Shown in pieces: positions 52,821-61,270 of a DNA stretch of 64,000 nucleotides. The stretch lies in assembly GCF_003129925.1 (NCBI RefSeq), contig NZ_QFFN01000003.1, positions 90,061 through 154,060 on the forward strand. The letters are read 5' to 3'. The position numbers were made by a program, and so were the translations under genes. Below the pieces are notes generated by a model. That model had not been told where the DNA came from. It saw nothing but the letters and a program-made list of their open reading frames with translations, and did no database searches. The DNA comes from Bifidobacterium catulorum (lineage in GTDB: Bacteria > Actinomycetota > Actinomycetes > Actinomycetales > Bifidobacteriaceae). The first letter of the stretch is position 1. Every line of letters starts with the position of its first letter.

Positions 52821-53687
52821 ATGGCCGATACCAGCTACATCACCAGCGGCAACAACGCCGACCTGGTCAAACTCGTCAAGGACTACGCCCTGTACCTCTT
52901 CCCGCTCGACACGGGCGAGTTCGAACCGCCCACGAACGAGGAATGGCAGCCGCCGCAGGGAGCCCGCCCCGTGGGGTACAACAGCGAGGACGGCGCCGTG
53001 CTGCATCCCGAACCCGGCGACGACACCGAGATCAAGGCCCACAACGGCGACATCGTCGTCAGCGAGCAGGATCCCGGCTACTGGACGCTGCAGATCCCCG
53101 GCATCGAATGCCGCCGCTCGATCGCGGAGGCGTACTTCGGCGTCACGGCCGACGAGTCCGGCGCGTTCCATGTCAGGGACGCGACCACGAACCGCCAGTA
53201 CGGGCTCGTGCTCGCCTGCCTCGACCAGTACGGCAACCCCATCGTCCTGTGCGCGGGCAAGGCGCAGGTGTCCGACCGCGACGACATGACGATGGTGAGC
53301 ACCGAGGTCCTCACGTTCAACGCGACGTTCAAGTTCTTCAAGGCCGCGGACGGCTACCAGTTCCACGTGTACGGGCTGCTCGCCGCCGAGATGGCAGGCC
53401 TCGCCACCGCCGTCACCGGACTGACCGCCACGCCCGAAACGCTGAGCGTCGAGGCCGGCGAGTCCGGCACGTTCAATGTGACGGTCAAGCCCGACAACGC
53501 GACCGGCTGGAAGCTCGCCGTGTCCAGCGGCGACGAGACGAAGGCCACCGCAAGCGTCGAGGGCGCCACCGTCACCGTGACCGGCAAGGCCGCCACCGAA
53601 ACAGGCAAGCCCGTGACGGTCACCGTCACCGCCGGAGACAAATCCGTGGCGGTGCCCGTCACCGTCACCGCAGCCGCGGGCGCCTGA
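52821..53687 (+). CDS. Major tail protein with C-terminal Ig-like domain
   Basis: This 288-residue tail tube protein has its core in residues 1-195 (SNNADLVKLVKDYALYLFPLD-like start, in part) and a C-terminal bacterial Ig-like domain (about 200-288) rich in VTVTGKA and VTVTVTAGDK repeats. Such domains project from the tube and may bind surface sugars. AAAGGACGACC precedes the ATG. Confidence 0.87.
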   Translation: MADTSYITSGNNADLVKLVKDYALYLFPLDTGEFEPPTNEEWQPPQGARPVGYNSEDGAVLHPEPGDDTEIKAHNGDIVVSEQDPGYWTLQIPGIECRRSIAEAYFGVTADESGAFHVRDATTNRQYGLVLACLDQYGNPIVLCAGKAQVSDRDDMTMVSTEVLTFNATFKFFKAADGYQFHVYGLLAAEMAGLATAVTGLTATPETLSVEAGESGTFNVTVKPDNATGWKLAVSSGDETKATASVEGATVTVTGKAATETGKPVTVTVTAGDKSVAVPVTVTAAAGA

Positions 53688-53694
53688 CCCATGC

Positions 53695-53738
53695 TTCCCC
53701 TCCCGCGCGTGGATGGCGGTCTCCGCGCGGAAGGGGAA
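53695..53738 (+). terminator. Hairpin after the tail tube gene
   Basis: Arms 53695-53709 and 53724-53738 pair over 15 bp with one mismatch. No U-run follows, so it may act as a partial terminator or protect the abundant tube mRNA. Confidence 0.6.
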
Positions 53739-53793
53739 CCTCCCGCACATCCAAGACCGCCGCACAACCACACAAAGCATCAAGGAGACCGCC

Positions 53794-54177
53794 ATGAGCG
53801 ACAAGCCCATCATCATCGAACCCGACATCGACGAAAGCCGGGAGAGTCTGCCCGACGTGACCCTGAGCCTCAAGGGCCTCGACACCACCGTCACGCTGCC
53901 GAACCTCAACAGCGCCGACCTGCCCATCGAACTCGTCAACGTGGTCCTCATCATCAAAAGCAAGGTCGCGCTCAGCGAGGAGGACACGTTCCACGCCACC
54001 GCCGTGTTCCTCGCCTACCTCGAACAGATGAAACCCGACCTGTGGAACCGTCTGCGCCGCGCCGGCAACCCGCTCGGCTGGATCAGCGCCATCATGCGCG
54101 GCTGGGCGGAGGGCTCGGGCCTCGACCCAAAACAGCTGTCCTCCTCGTCCTCCACCAGAGCCACCACGGCGCGCTAG
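53794..54177 (+). CDS. Tail assembly chaperone, short form (G)
   Basis: This 127-residue protein is the zero-frame product. It has an acidic start, then LSLKGLDTTVTLPNLN and a helical region with AVFLAYLEQMKPDLW. It binds the tape measure protein. Near its end the heptamer CCCAAAA allows a -1 shift into the next frame. Confidence 0.82.
   Translation: MSDKPIIIEPDIDESRESLPDVTLSLKGLDTTVTLPNLNSADLPIELVNVVLIIKSKVALSEEDTFHATAVFLAYLEQMKPDLWNRLRRAGNPLGWISAIMRGWAEGSGLDPKQLSSSSSTRATTAR
54126..54132 (+). promoter_or_regulatory. Tail chaperone -1 frameshift site CCCAAAA
   Basis: In frame it reads GAC CCA AAA, giving C CCA AAA. A one-base slip back continues PKTAVLLVLHQSHHG and leaves the short-form stop behind. 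Tail chaperone genes of siphoviruses nearly always use such a shift. Confidence 0.85.
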
Positions 54178-54554
54178 CCGCCGACTGGCTCAACCGCTAC
54201 GGGCTCATATGGAGGCCCGCGGCCCTGCTCCAGTGGCTCGACGCGCCACGTGAGGCGAAACCACGCGGCAACATGGGCGTCGGCCTCGCATGGGAGCTCA
54301 CCCGCGAGATCCTGCGCGACCACACGTCCAACAGCTACGCCGCCCTGGCCGGATGGTCGTACACTCCCACCGGCGCCGAAATCGCCTTATGGGACGGCCT
54401 GGAAATGGAGAAACGGGTCAGGAGACGCGGCTGGCGGCCATGGAAGGACGCGCCCGACCCGCTGCGGGCCAAACCCATGGAGGACCCACGCCGCCGCGCC
54501 GAACGGCTCCGACGACGCCAACGGCTCAGGGAGCGATACCACATAACCGAATAG
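54129..54554 (+). CDS. Tail assembly chaperone, T extension (by -1 frameshift)
   Basis: The -1 frame encodes about 141 residues with ADWLNRYGLIWRP, LQWLDAPREAK and a very basic C-terminus (RRRAERLRRRQRLRER). It has no start of its own and is made as a G-T fusion with the preceding gene. It contacts tail tube subunits during assembly. It ends 25 bases before the tape measure gene. Confidence 0.82.
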   Translation, partial: KTAVLLVLHQSHHGALAADWLNRYGLIWRPAALLQWLDAPREAKPRGNMGVGLAWELTREILRDHTSNSYAALAGWSYTPTGAEIALWDGLEMEKRVRRRGWRPWKDAPDPLRAKPMEDPRRRAERLRRRQRLRERYHITE

Positions 54555-54579
54555 CGCTACACCGCAAGGAGGCGACCCG

Positions 54580-57500
54580 ATGGCACAGGACATCGGCACC
54601 GTATACATCGAGGTCGCCCCCTCGGGCAAGGGCTTCGGCAGGAAGCTCGAAGGCGATCTGACCGGCAGCATCGACACCGCCGCCAAATCAGGCGGCACCA
54701 GCCTGCTCGGCCGTCTCGGCACCGCGTTCAAGGGCGTCGGCAAACTCGGTCTCGGAGCCGTCGCCACCGTCGCGGGAGGCCTCGTCGGCCTCGCCGCAAA
54801 GGGCGGTTTCGACCGCGCCCTGAACATCGAGAACGCGCAGGCCAAGTTGAAGGGCCTCGGCCACGACTCCAAAAGCATCAGCGGCATCATGGACAGCGCC
54901 CTGCAGTCCGTCAAGGGCACCGCCTTCGGCCTCGGCGACGCCGCGACCGTCGCCGCGTCCCTGAGCGCGTCCGGCGTCAAAAGCGGCACGCAGATGACCA
55001 ACGTGCTCAAGACCGTCGCCGACACCGCCCAGATCTCCGGCCGCAGCCTCACCGACGTGGGCACCATCTTCGGATCCGTCGCCGCACGAGGCAAGCTCCA
55101 GGGCGACGACATGCTCCAGCTCATGGAATCCGGCGTGCCCGTCCTCCAACTGCTCGCCAAGCACCTCGGCAAAACCAGTGCCGAGGTGAGCGACATGGTC
55201 TCCGCCGGCAAGATCGATTTCCAGACGTTCGCCGACGCCATGCAGCAGGGGCTGGGCGGAGCCGCGCAGGCGGCCGGCACCACGTTCACCGGCGCATTGG
55301 CCAACGTCAAGGCCGCGTTGTCGCGAACCGGCGAGACCATCGCCGCGCCCGTGCTCAACGGCCTGCGCGAACTGTTCAATCAGGCCATCCCCCTCATCGA
55401 CGGGTTCACCGCCGCCGCCAAACCCGCCATGCAGAAGGTCGGCGCGGCCCTCGAACAGGGCCTGTCGGGGGCCATCCCCGCGGCCGTCTCCCTGTTCGAC
55501 CGGTTGAAGACCGCCGCCATGGACATGTATGCGAGGCTTGAGGACAACGGAGCCATCGCCGCATTCCAAAGCGCATGGAACGCGGCCGTCGGCACCGTGA
55601 GGACCCTCGTCTCATCCATCCAGAACACCCTTATCGACTGGTCGGGCATGATCCCGCCCGACACCATCGCCACAGGCATCAAGGCCATCGCCACCACGCT
55701 GGACCTCATCGCCCACGGAGCCGAGGCCATCGCCCCCGTCGTCGTCCCCGCCGTCACCGCCCTGCTCATGTTCAAGGGCGCATCCGCCGGCATAAGCGCC
55801 GTCGGCAACGGGCTGAAGGCCCTCACCGGCACCATGGACGCCGTCACCAGAGGAGCCCAGGGAGCCGGCCGCGCCCTCATGCTCATGCAGGACCTCGGCG
55901 GCGCGACGGCGGCGCTCAAAGCCTACGCACGAAACCTCACCCTCGTCGCCAACGCGCAGAAGGCCATCGCCTCCGGCAAGGCCATGTTCACCGCGCTCAG
56001 GGGAGCCGCCGCAGGCATGGGCGCGGCACTGACCGGCACCCTCGGCGTCTGGGGCATCGTCGCCATAGCCGTCGCCGCGGTGGCGGCCGCGCTCGCCGTG
56101 TTCTTCACCCAGACCGAGACCGGCAAGAAGGCATGGCAGTCGCTCATGCAGTTCCTCCAGCCGCTCTGGCAGCAGGTGCAGGCCGCATGGCAGGCCGTGC
56201 TGCCCGTACTGCAAAGCCTCGTGGAGAACCTGTTCACCACGCTCGGCGACATCGGCTCGTCACTCGCCCCCGTGCTCCAGCAGTTCGGCGGACTGTTCAC
56301 ACAGGCCATGCAGCCCATCATCGCCCAACTGCCCGCCCTCATGGACGCGTTCGGCCAGCTCGGCAACGCGCTCTCCCAAGCGTTCGAGCAGACCGCGCCC
56401 ATGGTCGCCGACATGCTCGCGCAGATATCGACGGCGATCGGCCAGCTCATGCCCGTCGTCATGCAGCTCGCCGGCCAGCTCGTGCCCGTCATCACGCAGA
56501 TAGCGACCACGCTCATCGGCCTGCTCGTACCCGTCATCACCGCCATCATGGGCGTGGTCATGCAGATCGTGCCCGTCATCATCCAGCTCGCGACCACGCT
56601 CATCGGCCTGCTGGCCCCGGTCATCCAGACCATCGCCACCGCGATGGCCGCGCTCCTGCCCGTCGTCACGACCATCATCACCACACTGGTCGGCATGCTC
56701 ATCCCCGTGATAACGGCGATCGTCAACGTCATCACCGCTCTCATCCCCGTCATCACCGCCGTCGTGCAGACCATCATCAGCGTGGCCACCCCGGTCATCA
56801 CCGCCATCATCGGCGCCATACAAGGCGTCGTGACCATCCTCCAGGGCGTCATCACGTTCCTCACCGGCGTGTTCACCGGCAACTGGCAGATGGCATGGTC
56901 GGGCATCCAGCAGATATTCTCCGGCATATGGCAGGCCATCAGAAGCATATTCACCGGCATCTGGAACGCCATCAGAGCGGCCATCAGCGGAGGACTCAAC
57001 GTCATCAAAGCCATCTGGACCGCCGTATGGAACGGCATCAAAGGCGTGTTCACCGCGATCTGGAACGGCATCAGAACCGCCATAGGCAGCGGCCTGAACG
57101 CCATCCGCGGCATCTGGACGTCCGCATGGAACGGCATCAGATCGTTCTTCACCGGCATCTGGAACGGGTTGCGCTCGGCCGCCAGCAACGGCATCAACGC
57201 CGTCGTCAACACGGTCCGCGGCATCAAAGGCAAGATCACCGGCGCGTTCAGCGGAGCCGCGGGCTGGCTCTCCAGCGCGGGCTCGAACATCGTCGCCGGC
57301 CTCGCCGGAGGCATCCGCAACGCCGTCGGCCAAGTCGTCGAAGCCGCCAAGAGCATCGCCTCCAGCGCCATCAACGCCGCCAAGAACGCGCTCGGCATCC
57401 ACTCGCCCTCAAGAGTGTTCCGCGACCAGGTCGGCCTCATGATCGGCGCCGGCATCGGCGAAGGCGTCACCCGCAGCACCGACATCGTAGACGACGCGCT

Positions 57501-57717
57501 CGCCGGCATGAACTCGCGTCTTCAGGCCAGCGTCCAACCCATGGTCGTGCCCATGACGGCACGGCAGGAGGCGGAGTCCGGCACGGACGTGGAACGCATG
57601 CTGCTGGAGGAGCTCGTCTCCCTGCATGCCGACCTGCCGCGGATCCTGTCGGACATGGGCCTTGAGGTCGACGGTCGTGAATTCGGAAGGATGGTGCGCA
57701 GGCATGCAGTCGCTTAA
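54580..57717 (+). CDS. Tail tape measure protein
   Basis: This 1045-residue protein follows AAGGAGGCGACCC. It has a TMP N-terminal domain (LMESGVPVLQLLAKHLGKTSAEV, in part), a hydrophobic middle rich in VPVITA/IMGVV segments (about 640-780), and tandem WNGIK/IWNAIR repeats (about 790-870). It sets tail length and helps DNA cross the host membrane. The C-terminus overlaps the Dit gene by 14 bases. Confidence 0.93.
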   Translation: MAQDIGTVYIEVAPSGKGFGRKLEGDLTGSIDTAAKSGGTSLLGRLGTAFKGVGKLGLGAVATVAGGLVGLAAKGGFDRALNIENAQAKLKGLGHDSKSISGIMDSALQSVKGTAFGLGDAATVAASLSASGVKSGTQMTNVLKTVADTAQISGRSLTDVGTIFGSVAARGKLQGDDMLQLMESGVPVLQLLAKHLGKTSAEVSDMVSAGKIDFQTFADAMQQGLGGAAQAAGTTFTGALANVKAALSRTGETIAAPVLNGLRELFNQAIPLIDGFTAAAKPAMQKVGAALEQGLSGAIPAAVSLFDRLKTAAMDMYARLEDNGAIAAFQSAWNAAVGTVRTLVSSIQNTLIDWSGMIPPDTIATGIKAIATTLDLIAHGAEAIAPVVVPAVTALLMFKGASAGISAVGNGLKALTGTMDAVTRGAQGAGRALMLMQDLGGATAALKAYARNLTLVANAQKAIASGKAMFTALRGAAAGMGAALTGTLGVWGIVAIAVAAVAAALAVFFTQTETGKKAWQSLMQFLQPLWQQVQAAWQAVLPVLQSLVENLFTTLGDIGSSLAPVLQQFGGLFTQAMQPIIAQLPALMDAFGQLGNALSQAFEQTAPMVADMLAQISTAIGQLMPVVMQLAGQLVPVITQIATTLIGLLVPVITAIMGVVMQIVPVIIQLATTLIGLLAPVIQTIATAMAALLPVVTTIITTLVGMLIPVITAIVNVITALIPVITAVVQTIISVATPVITAIIGAIQGVVTILQGVITFLTGVFTGNWQMAWSGIQQIFSGIWQAIRSIFTGIWNAIRAAISGGLNVIKAIWTAVWNGIKGVFTAIWNGIRTAIGSGLNAIRGIWTSAWNGIRSFFTGIWNGLRSAASNGINAVVNTVRGIKGKITGAFSGAAGWLSSAGSNIVAGLAGGIRNAVGQVVEAAKSIASSAINAAKNALGIHSPSRVFRDQVGLMIGAGIGEGVTRSTDIVDDALAGMNSRLQASVQPMVVPMTARQEAESGTDVERMLLEELVSLHADLPRILSDMGLEVDGREFGRMVRRHAVA

Positions 57718-58531
57718 ATACGTGTGCGCCACGAACGGCGAGACCATCGGCATGAGCGGCCCGGACATCTACGCCCAGACGGCGGAGGGCATCCGGGGCC
57801 GCGCATGGGAGTACACGCTCGGATACCGCGACCTGTCGGGCGTGACGCGGGACGCGCGCGAGGTGAGTCTGGAACTCACCTATCATCGGCGTCCCGACCT
57901 CGCCGACTGGACGCGCCGCCTGTTCGACGCGGACGTGGCGAACCATACGCCCGGCATACTGGACGCGGACGGATGGCAGGCCACGGCCTACGTGGTCAAG
58001 GCCGAGGCGGAGGACATCAGCCCGACCATCATCCGCCAGAAGCTCACCGTCGTGCTGGCCGAGGGCGTGTGGCGGCGGCCGCTGCCCGTCCAGCATTTCT
58101 GGAGCGACGACCTGCAGCCCGGCCTCGACCTCGATTATCCGCACGACTATCCGCACGACTACCTGCCCACCACGAGGCATGCGGCCTCGTCGAACCCGAT
58201 GCTCACCCCCATGCCGTTCACGATGACGATATTCGGCCCCGCCGTCAATCCGCAGATCGTCATCGGCGGCAACACGTACCGGCTGGACATGGACATCCCC
58301 TCGGGCGCGTACGTGACCATAACCACGGTCGGACGCCGCCGGACCATCGTCATGACGGCCGAGAACGGCGACATGACGGACGTGTTCGCGAAAGGACGGC
58401 GCGGCAGCGGGCTGGACGGCGGCGAATACATCTTCCAGCCGATCCCGCCCGGCGACAACACGGTCCAATGGAAGGGCTTCGGCTTCGACCTGACCGTGTG
58501 GGAGGAGGAGAGCGAACCGCCATGGGCGTAG
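57704..58531 (+). CDS. Distal tail protein (Dit)
   Basis: This 275-residue protein has the Dit N-terminal domain (SLKYVCATNGETIGMSG, VSLELTYHRRPDLADWTRRL in part) and a C-terminal galectin-like part (VIGGNTYRLDMDIPSGA). It joins the tail tube to the tip. A YPHDYPHDY repeat lies at about 145-153. Confidence 0.83.
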   Translation: MQSLKYVCATNGETIGMSGPDIYAQTAEGIRGRAWEYTLGYRDLSGVTRDAREVSLELTYHRRPDLADWTRRLFDADVANHTPGILDADGWQATAYVVKAEAEDISPTIIRQKLTVVLAEGVWRRPLPVQHFWSDDLQPGLDLDYPHDYPHDYLPTTRHAASSNPMLTPMPFTMTIFGPAVNPQIVIGGNTYRLDMDIPSGAYVTITTVGRRRTIVMTAENGDMTDVFAKGRRGSGLDGGEYIFQPIPPGDNTVQWKGFGFDLTVWEEESEPPWA

Positions 58532-59487
58532 ACCTCATCATCACCGACGCCGCCCACGTGGACCATGCCGCCGTGGACGACTACACGCTCGATTGCGCGT
58601 GGGGTGAGGACGAGAACGACTTCGAACTCACCATCGGGCGCGTCATACCATCGGGCGCGTACGTCTACCTCGACGGGTCCGAATGCGGCGGCATCGTCGA
58701 CGGATTGCGCGACAAGCTCGACCGTGGCGGCAGCGTCCTGACCTATTCCGGACGCACATGGCACGGCATCCTCGCCGGCAAGATCATCCAGCCGGACGTC
58801 GGACAGGACTATCTGACGGTGTCCGGCGACTCGCGCACGGTGATCTCGTCGCTCATGGACCGCATCGGGCTGGGCCCGCTGTTCACCGCCGTGGCGGCGC
58901 CCGACGGCGAGGCGCACACCATCGCCGCCTACCAGTTCGACCGGTATGTGGACGCGTACACGGGAATGCGGAAGATGTGCGCCGCATCGGGGCTGAAGCT
59001 ACGGCTCGCCTACCGGTCCGGGCACGTGGAGACATGGGCCGAGCCCATCGGCCACTACGGCGACGCCATCGACTCCGACCTGCTCGACTTCGACGTGACC
59101 CGCACATGGAGGCCCGTGAACCATCTCATCGGGCTCGGCAAGGGCGACCTCAAGGACCGCGTCGTGTCCCACTGGTACGCCGACGCGTCGGGCAGGGTCA
59201 GCCAGCGGCAGACCCTCACCGGCGTCGACGAGATCACGCAGACCTACGACTACAGCAACGCGGAGGCCGACGAACTCGCCAAGAACACCAGGGAGAAGCT
59301 GGAGGAGCTGCAATCCGAAGGCGACGTGTCCGTCACGATCCGCGACCAGACATCGCCGATGCTCGACGTGGGCGACACCGCGACCGCACGCGACAACATC
59401 ACCGGCATCACGGTCAACGCGACCGTGACCAAGAAGATAGTCAAGGCCTCGCGCGGCGTGCTCAGCGTCGACTACGAGGCCTCATAG
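58522..59487 (+). CDS. Tail tip protein (Gp37-like/Tal)
   Basis: This 321-residue protein resembles the siphovirus ReqiPepy6 Gp37-like family: ENDFELTIGRVIPSGAYVY (in part), TYSGRTWHGILAGKII and a C-terminal DVGDTATARDNITGI. It caps the tail tip below Dit. It overlaps the Dit gene by ten bases. Confidence 0.8.
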   Translation: MGVDLIITDAAHVDHAAVDDYTLDCAWGEDENDFELTIGRVIPSGAYVYLDGSECGGIVDGLRDKLDRGGSVLTYSGRTWHGILAGKIIQPDVGQDYLTVSGDSRTVISSLMDRIGLGPLFTAVAAPDGEAHTIAAYQFDRYVDAYTGMRKMCAASGLKLRLAYRSGHVETWAEPIGHYGDAIDSDLLDFDVTRTWRPVNHLIGLGKGDLKDRVVSHWYADASGRVSQRQTLTGVDEITQTYDYSNAEADELAKNTREKLEELQSEGDVSVTIRDQTSPMLDVGDTATARDNITGITVNATVTKKIVKASRGVLSVDYEAS

Positions 59488-59498
59488 GAAGGAGGGAC

Positions 59499-59732
59499 AT
59501 GGCGCGCAAGGACAACTGCACCATCATGCAATGCGACCGCTGCCAGACGCTGAAGTACTTCGAAAGACAGGACGACGAAGGCTTCAAGGAATGGTGGAGC
59601 ATCGCCCGCTTCGACTCGGACGGCGCCCAGCACGACTACCTGCTGTGCGCCGACTGCCACGGGCAGTACGTCGACAGGCTCAAGAACGCGGACACCGACT
59701 TCAAGACATGGATGGACGGAGGACGGTCATGA
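59499..59732 (+). CDS. Small zinc-ribbon protein in the tail module
   Basis: This 77-residue protein has MQCDRCQTLKYF and LLCADCHGQY, two CxxC knuckles. GGAAGGAGG precedes the ATG. It lies between tail tip and receptor-binding genes and overlaps the latter by four bases. Function unknown; perhaps an assembly factor. Confidence 0.72.
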   Translation: MARKDNCTIMQCDRCQTLKYFERQDDEGFKEWWSIARFDSDGAQHDYLLCADCHGQYVDRLKNADTDFKTWMDGGRS

Positions 59733-60577
59733 CAATGAGTCTGGCAACCGGGCACGCGGGCACGCCGCACGTCACCGCGGCGCAGGCAGCCGGCCTTCAG
59801 GCCGGCATCATCGGGCCCGACGACTACGTGCTCGACCGCGGCAGCAGGTTCGCCATCACCGTGGTGTCCGCCAACAAGGTCACCATCGGGTCGGGCGAAC
59901 TGGTCATGCAGGGCTACCATGCGTCGAACGACGCGGGCGTGGACCTCATCATCACGAACGGCGCGCAGGGCATGAAACGCCGCGACCTCATCGTATGCCG
60001 CTACGAGAAGGGCTCCGACTCCGTGGAATCCGCCCGGCTCGTCGTGGTCAAGGGCACCGCGACGACCGGCACCCCCGCCGACCCCGCGCTCAACACGACC
60101 AGCATGTGGAACGGCGGCACCACCTACGACATGCCCCTGTACCGGATCCCGTTGGACGGCATCACCATCGGCAAGCCCGTGCCCCTGTTCAACCTCATGC
60201 AACCCATGTCCGCCGTCTGGGATTCCCTATCCCACACGGATGATTACGCCAGCAAACTGAACACACGCATCGGTGAGCACGACCGCAGTCTGGCCGCGCT
60301 CACGGGCCGCGTGAAGACGGGAACGTACATCGGCTCATGCGACAAGGAAGGATTCTGCCTGATCGCCAACCCGTTCAACAGCACGGCCGTGGCCGTGTTC
60401 TACCAGTTGATGCCGAACCAGATGACCGACGCGTTGGGCAAACGATGCCTGCCCCTGCCGTGGGACGTCACGGCGAGCCGGTTCCGCTGCCGACTGCGCA
60501 ACGAAGTCAACCAGGACTGGATAGCCGGCGTGCAGCCCGTGCGTATCAACTGGGTGGCGTTCAGGACCGTGCTCTAG
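59729..60577 (+). CDS. Receptor-binding protein, currently expressed form of the shufflon
   Basis: This 282-residue protein has a conserved N-terminal tail-attachment part (residues 1-164, with SRFAITVVSANKVTIGSG and LYRIPLDGITIGKP) and a variable C-terminal part that starts at the recombination site encoding WDSLSH. The variable part has a coiled coil (DDYASKLNTRIGEHDRSLAAL, in part) and a beta-rich tip ending PVRINWVAF. Two alternative C-termini lie downstream in inverted orientation. It would recognise the bifidobacterial cell surface. Confidence 0.87.
   Translation: MTMSLATGHAGTPHVTAAQAAGLQAGIIGPDDYVLDRGSRFAITVVSANKVTIGSGELVMQGYHASNDAGVDLIITNGAQGMKRRDLIVCRYEKGSDSVESARLVVVKGTATTGTPADPALNTTSMWNGGTTYDMPLYRIPLDGITIGKPVPLFNLMQPMSAVWDSLSHTDDYASKLNTRIGEHDRSLAALTGRVKTGTYIGSCDKEGFCLIANPFNSTAVAVFYQLMPNQMTDALGKRCLPLPWDVTASRFRCRLRNEVNQDWIAGVQPVRINWVAFRTVL
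60218..60234 (+). repeat. Shufflon site A (plus orientation)
   Basis: TGGGATTCCCTATCCCA lies inside the receptor-binding gene at codons 164-169. The 13-base core ATTCCCTATCCCA (60222-60234) recurs in opposite orientation at sites B and C. Confidence 0.9.
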
Positions 60578-60908
60578 GCGATTTCCCCGTATGCGTACAC
60601 CTCCTGCCGCATCTCCTCGCTGGGTTTGGACGAGGATGAATAGTTGCGCAGGGAGAGGATGCATCCGGTCGCGGTCACGTCGCTGACGCTTGCCATGAGC
60701 CATGAGTCCTTGGGGTTGACGACCACGACCGGCGTGCCCTTGAACGGCTTGGGCCATGTCACGGCGAACGTCTTGCCGCTGGTGCCGGGTATGCCGTTCC
60801 GGGTGACGCCGATGCTGTCGGACTGCCAAACGGGAGTCGGCTTCGTCTTCAACGCCGCCACCTCGGCACGCGTCTGGTTCAGATCACCTTGCGTCTGGGA
60901 TAGGGAAT
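60574..60908 (-). CDS. Silent RBP C-terminal cassette 2
   Basis: The frame is open from site B and encodes SLSQTQGDLNQTRAEVAALK, then a beta-rich domain ending VYAYGEIA; about 111 residues. It has no start signal of its own (only an internal GTG at 60861). Inversion between sites A and B would join it in frame to the RBP N-terminal part. Its stop shares the four bases CTAG (60574-60577) with the expressed cassette's stop on the other strand. Confidence 0.85.
60896..60908 (-). repeat. Shufflon site B (minus orientation)
   Basis: The core ATTCCCTATCCCA is on the minus strand. It is immediately next to the stop of cassette 3 (60910) and heads cassette 2. Confidence 0.9.
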
Positions 60909-60909
60909 G

Positions 60910-61265
60910 CTATGTGTTGGGCAACAGCACCGTCCAGTTGATGCGGATAGGGGCCGTACTGTTGGCGCTGAACATCACGTCGATACGGCCGGGGTCCTTC
61001 ACGAACCGGGTCCCGATAGGGATGATGGTGTTGGCCTCCCAGTGGCCGTTCGTGACCACGACGGTGCATCCGTCCTGCCAGTCGACGCCGAACTTCGCCC
61101 GGAACTGGGCCAGCGTCCACAGGGGCGCATACCCCTTGGCGGTCGGCTGGGTGACGACGGTCATGCCCGTAACCACACGCCGCTGCATGGCGGCGAGATC
61201 ACGGTCATGCTGGGAAACCCGCGTGCTCAGCTTCGACGTGGCATCATCCGCGTGGGATAGGGAAT
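60910..61265 (-). CDS. Silent RBP C-terminal cassette 3
   Basis: The frame is open from site C and encodes SLSHADDATSKLSTRVSQHD, closely matching the expressed cassette's start (SLSHTDDYASKLNTRIGEHD), then a divergent tip ending APIRINWTVLLPNT. It has 118 residues, and its span of 356 bases equals that of cassette 1. No start signal is present. Inversion between sites A and C would express it. Confidence 0.87.
61253..61265 (-). repeat. Shufflon site C (minus orientation)
   Basis: The core ATTCCCTATCCCA is on the minus strand, preceded by GC as in site B. It heads cassette 3 and lies five bases from the recombinase stop. Confidence 0.9.
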
Positions 61266-61270
61266 GCCGG

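Noticed and set aside
51738..53999. A 753-codon minus-strand frame opposite the connector and tail tube genes
   Set aside because: It lies opposite six co-oriented structural genes with clear overlaps and ribosome sites; no start signal or family match.
55575..57665. Long plus-strand frame of about 700 codons inside the tape measure gene
   Set aside because: Its product is almost entirely His/Arg-rich, as expected for an out-of-frame reading of high-GC coding DNA.
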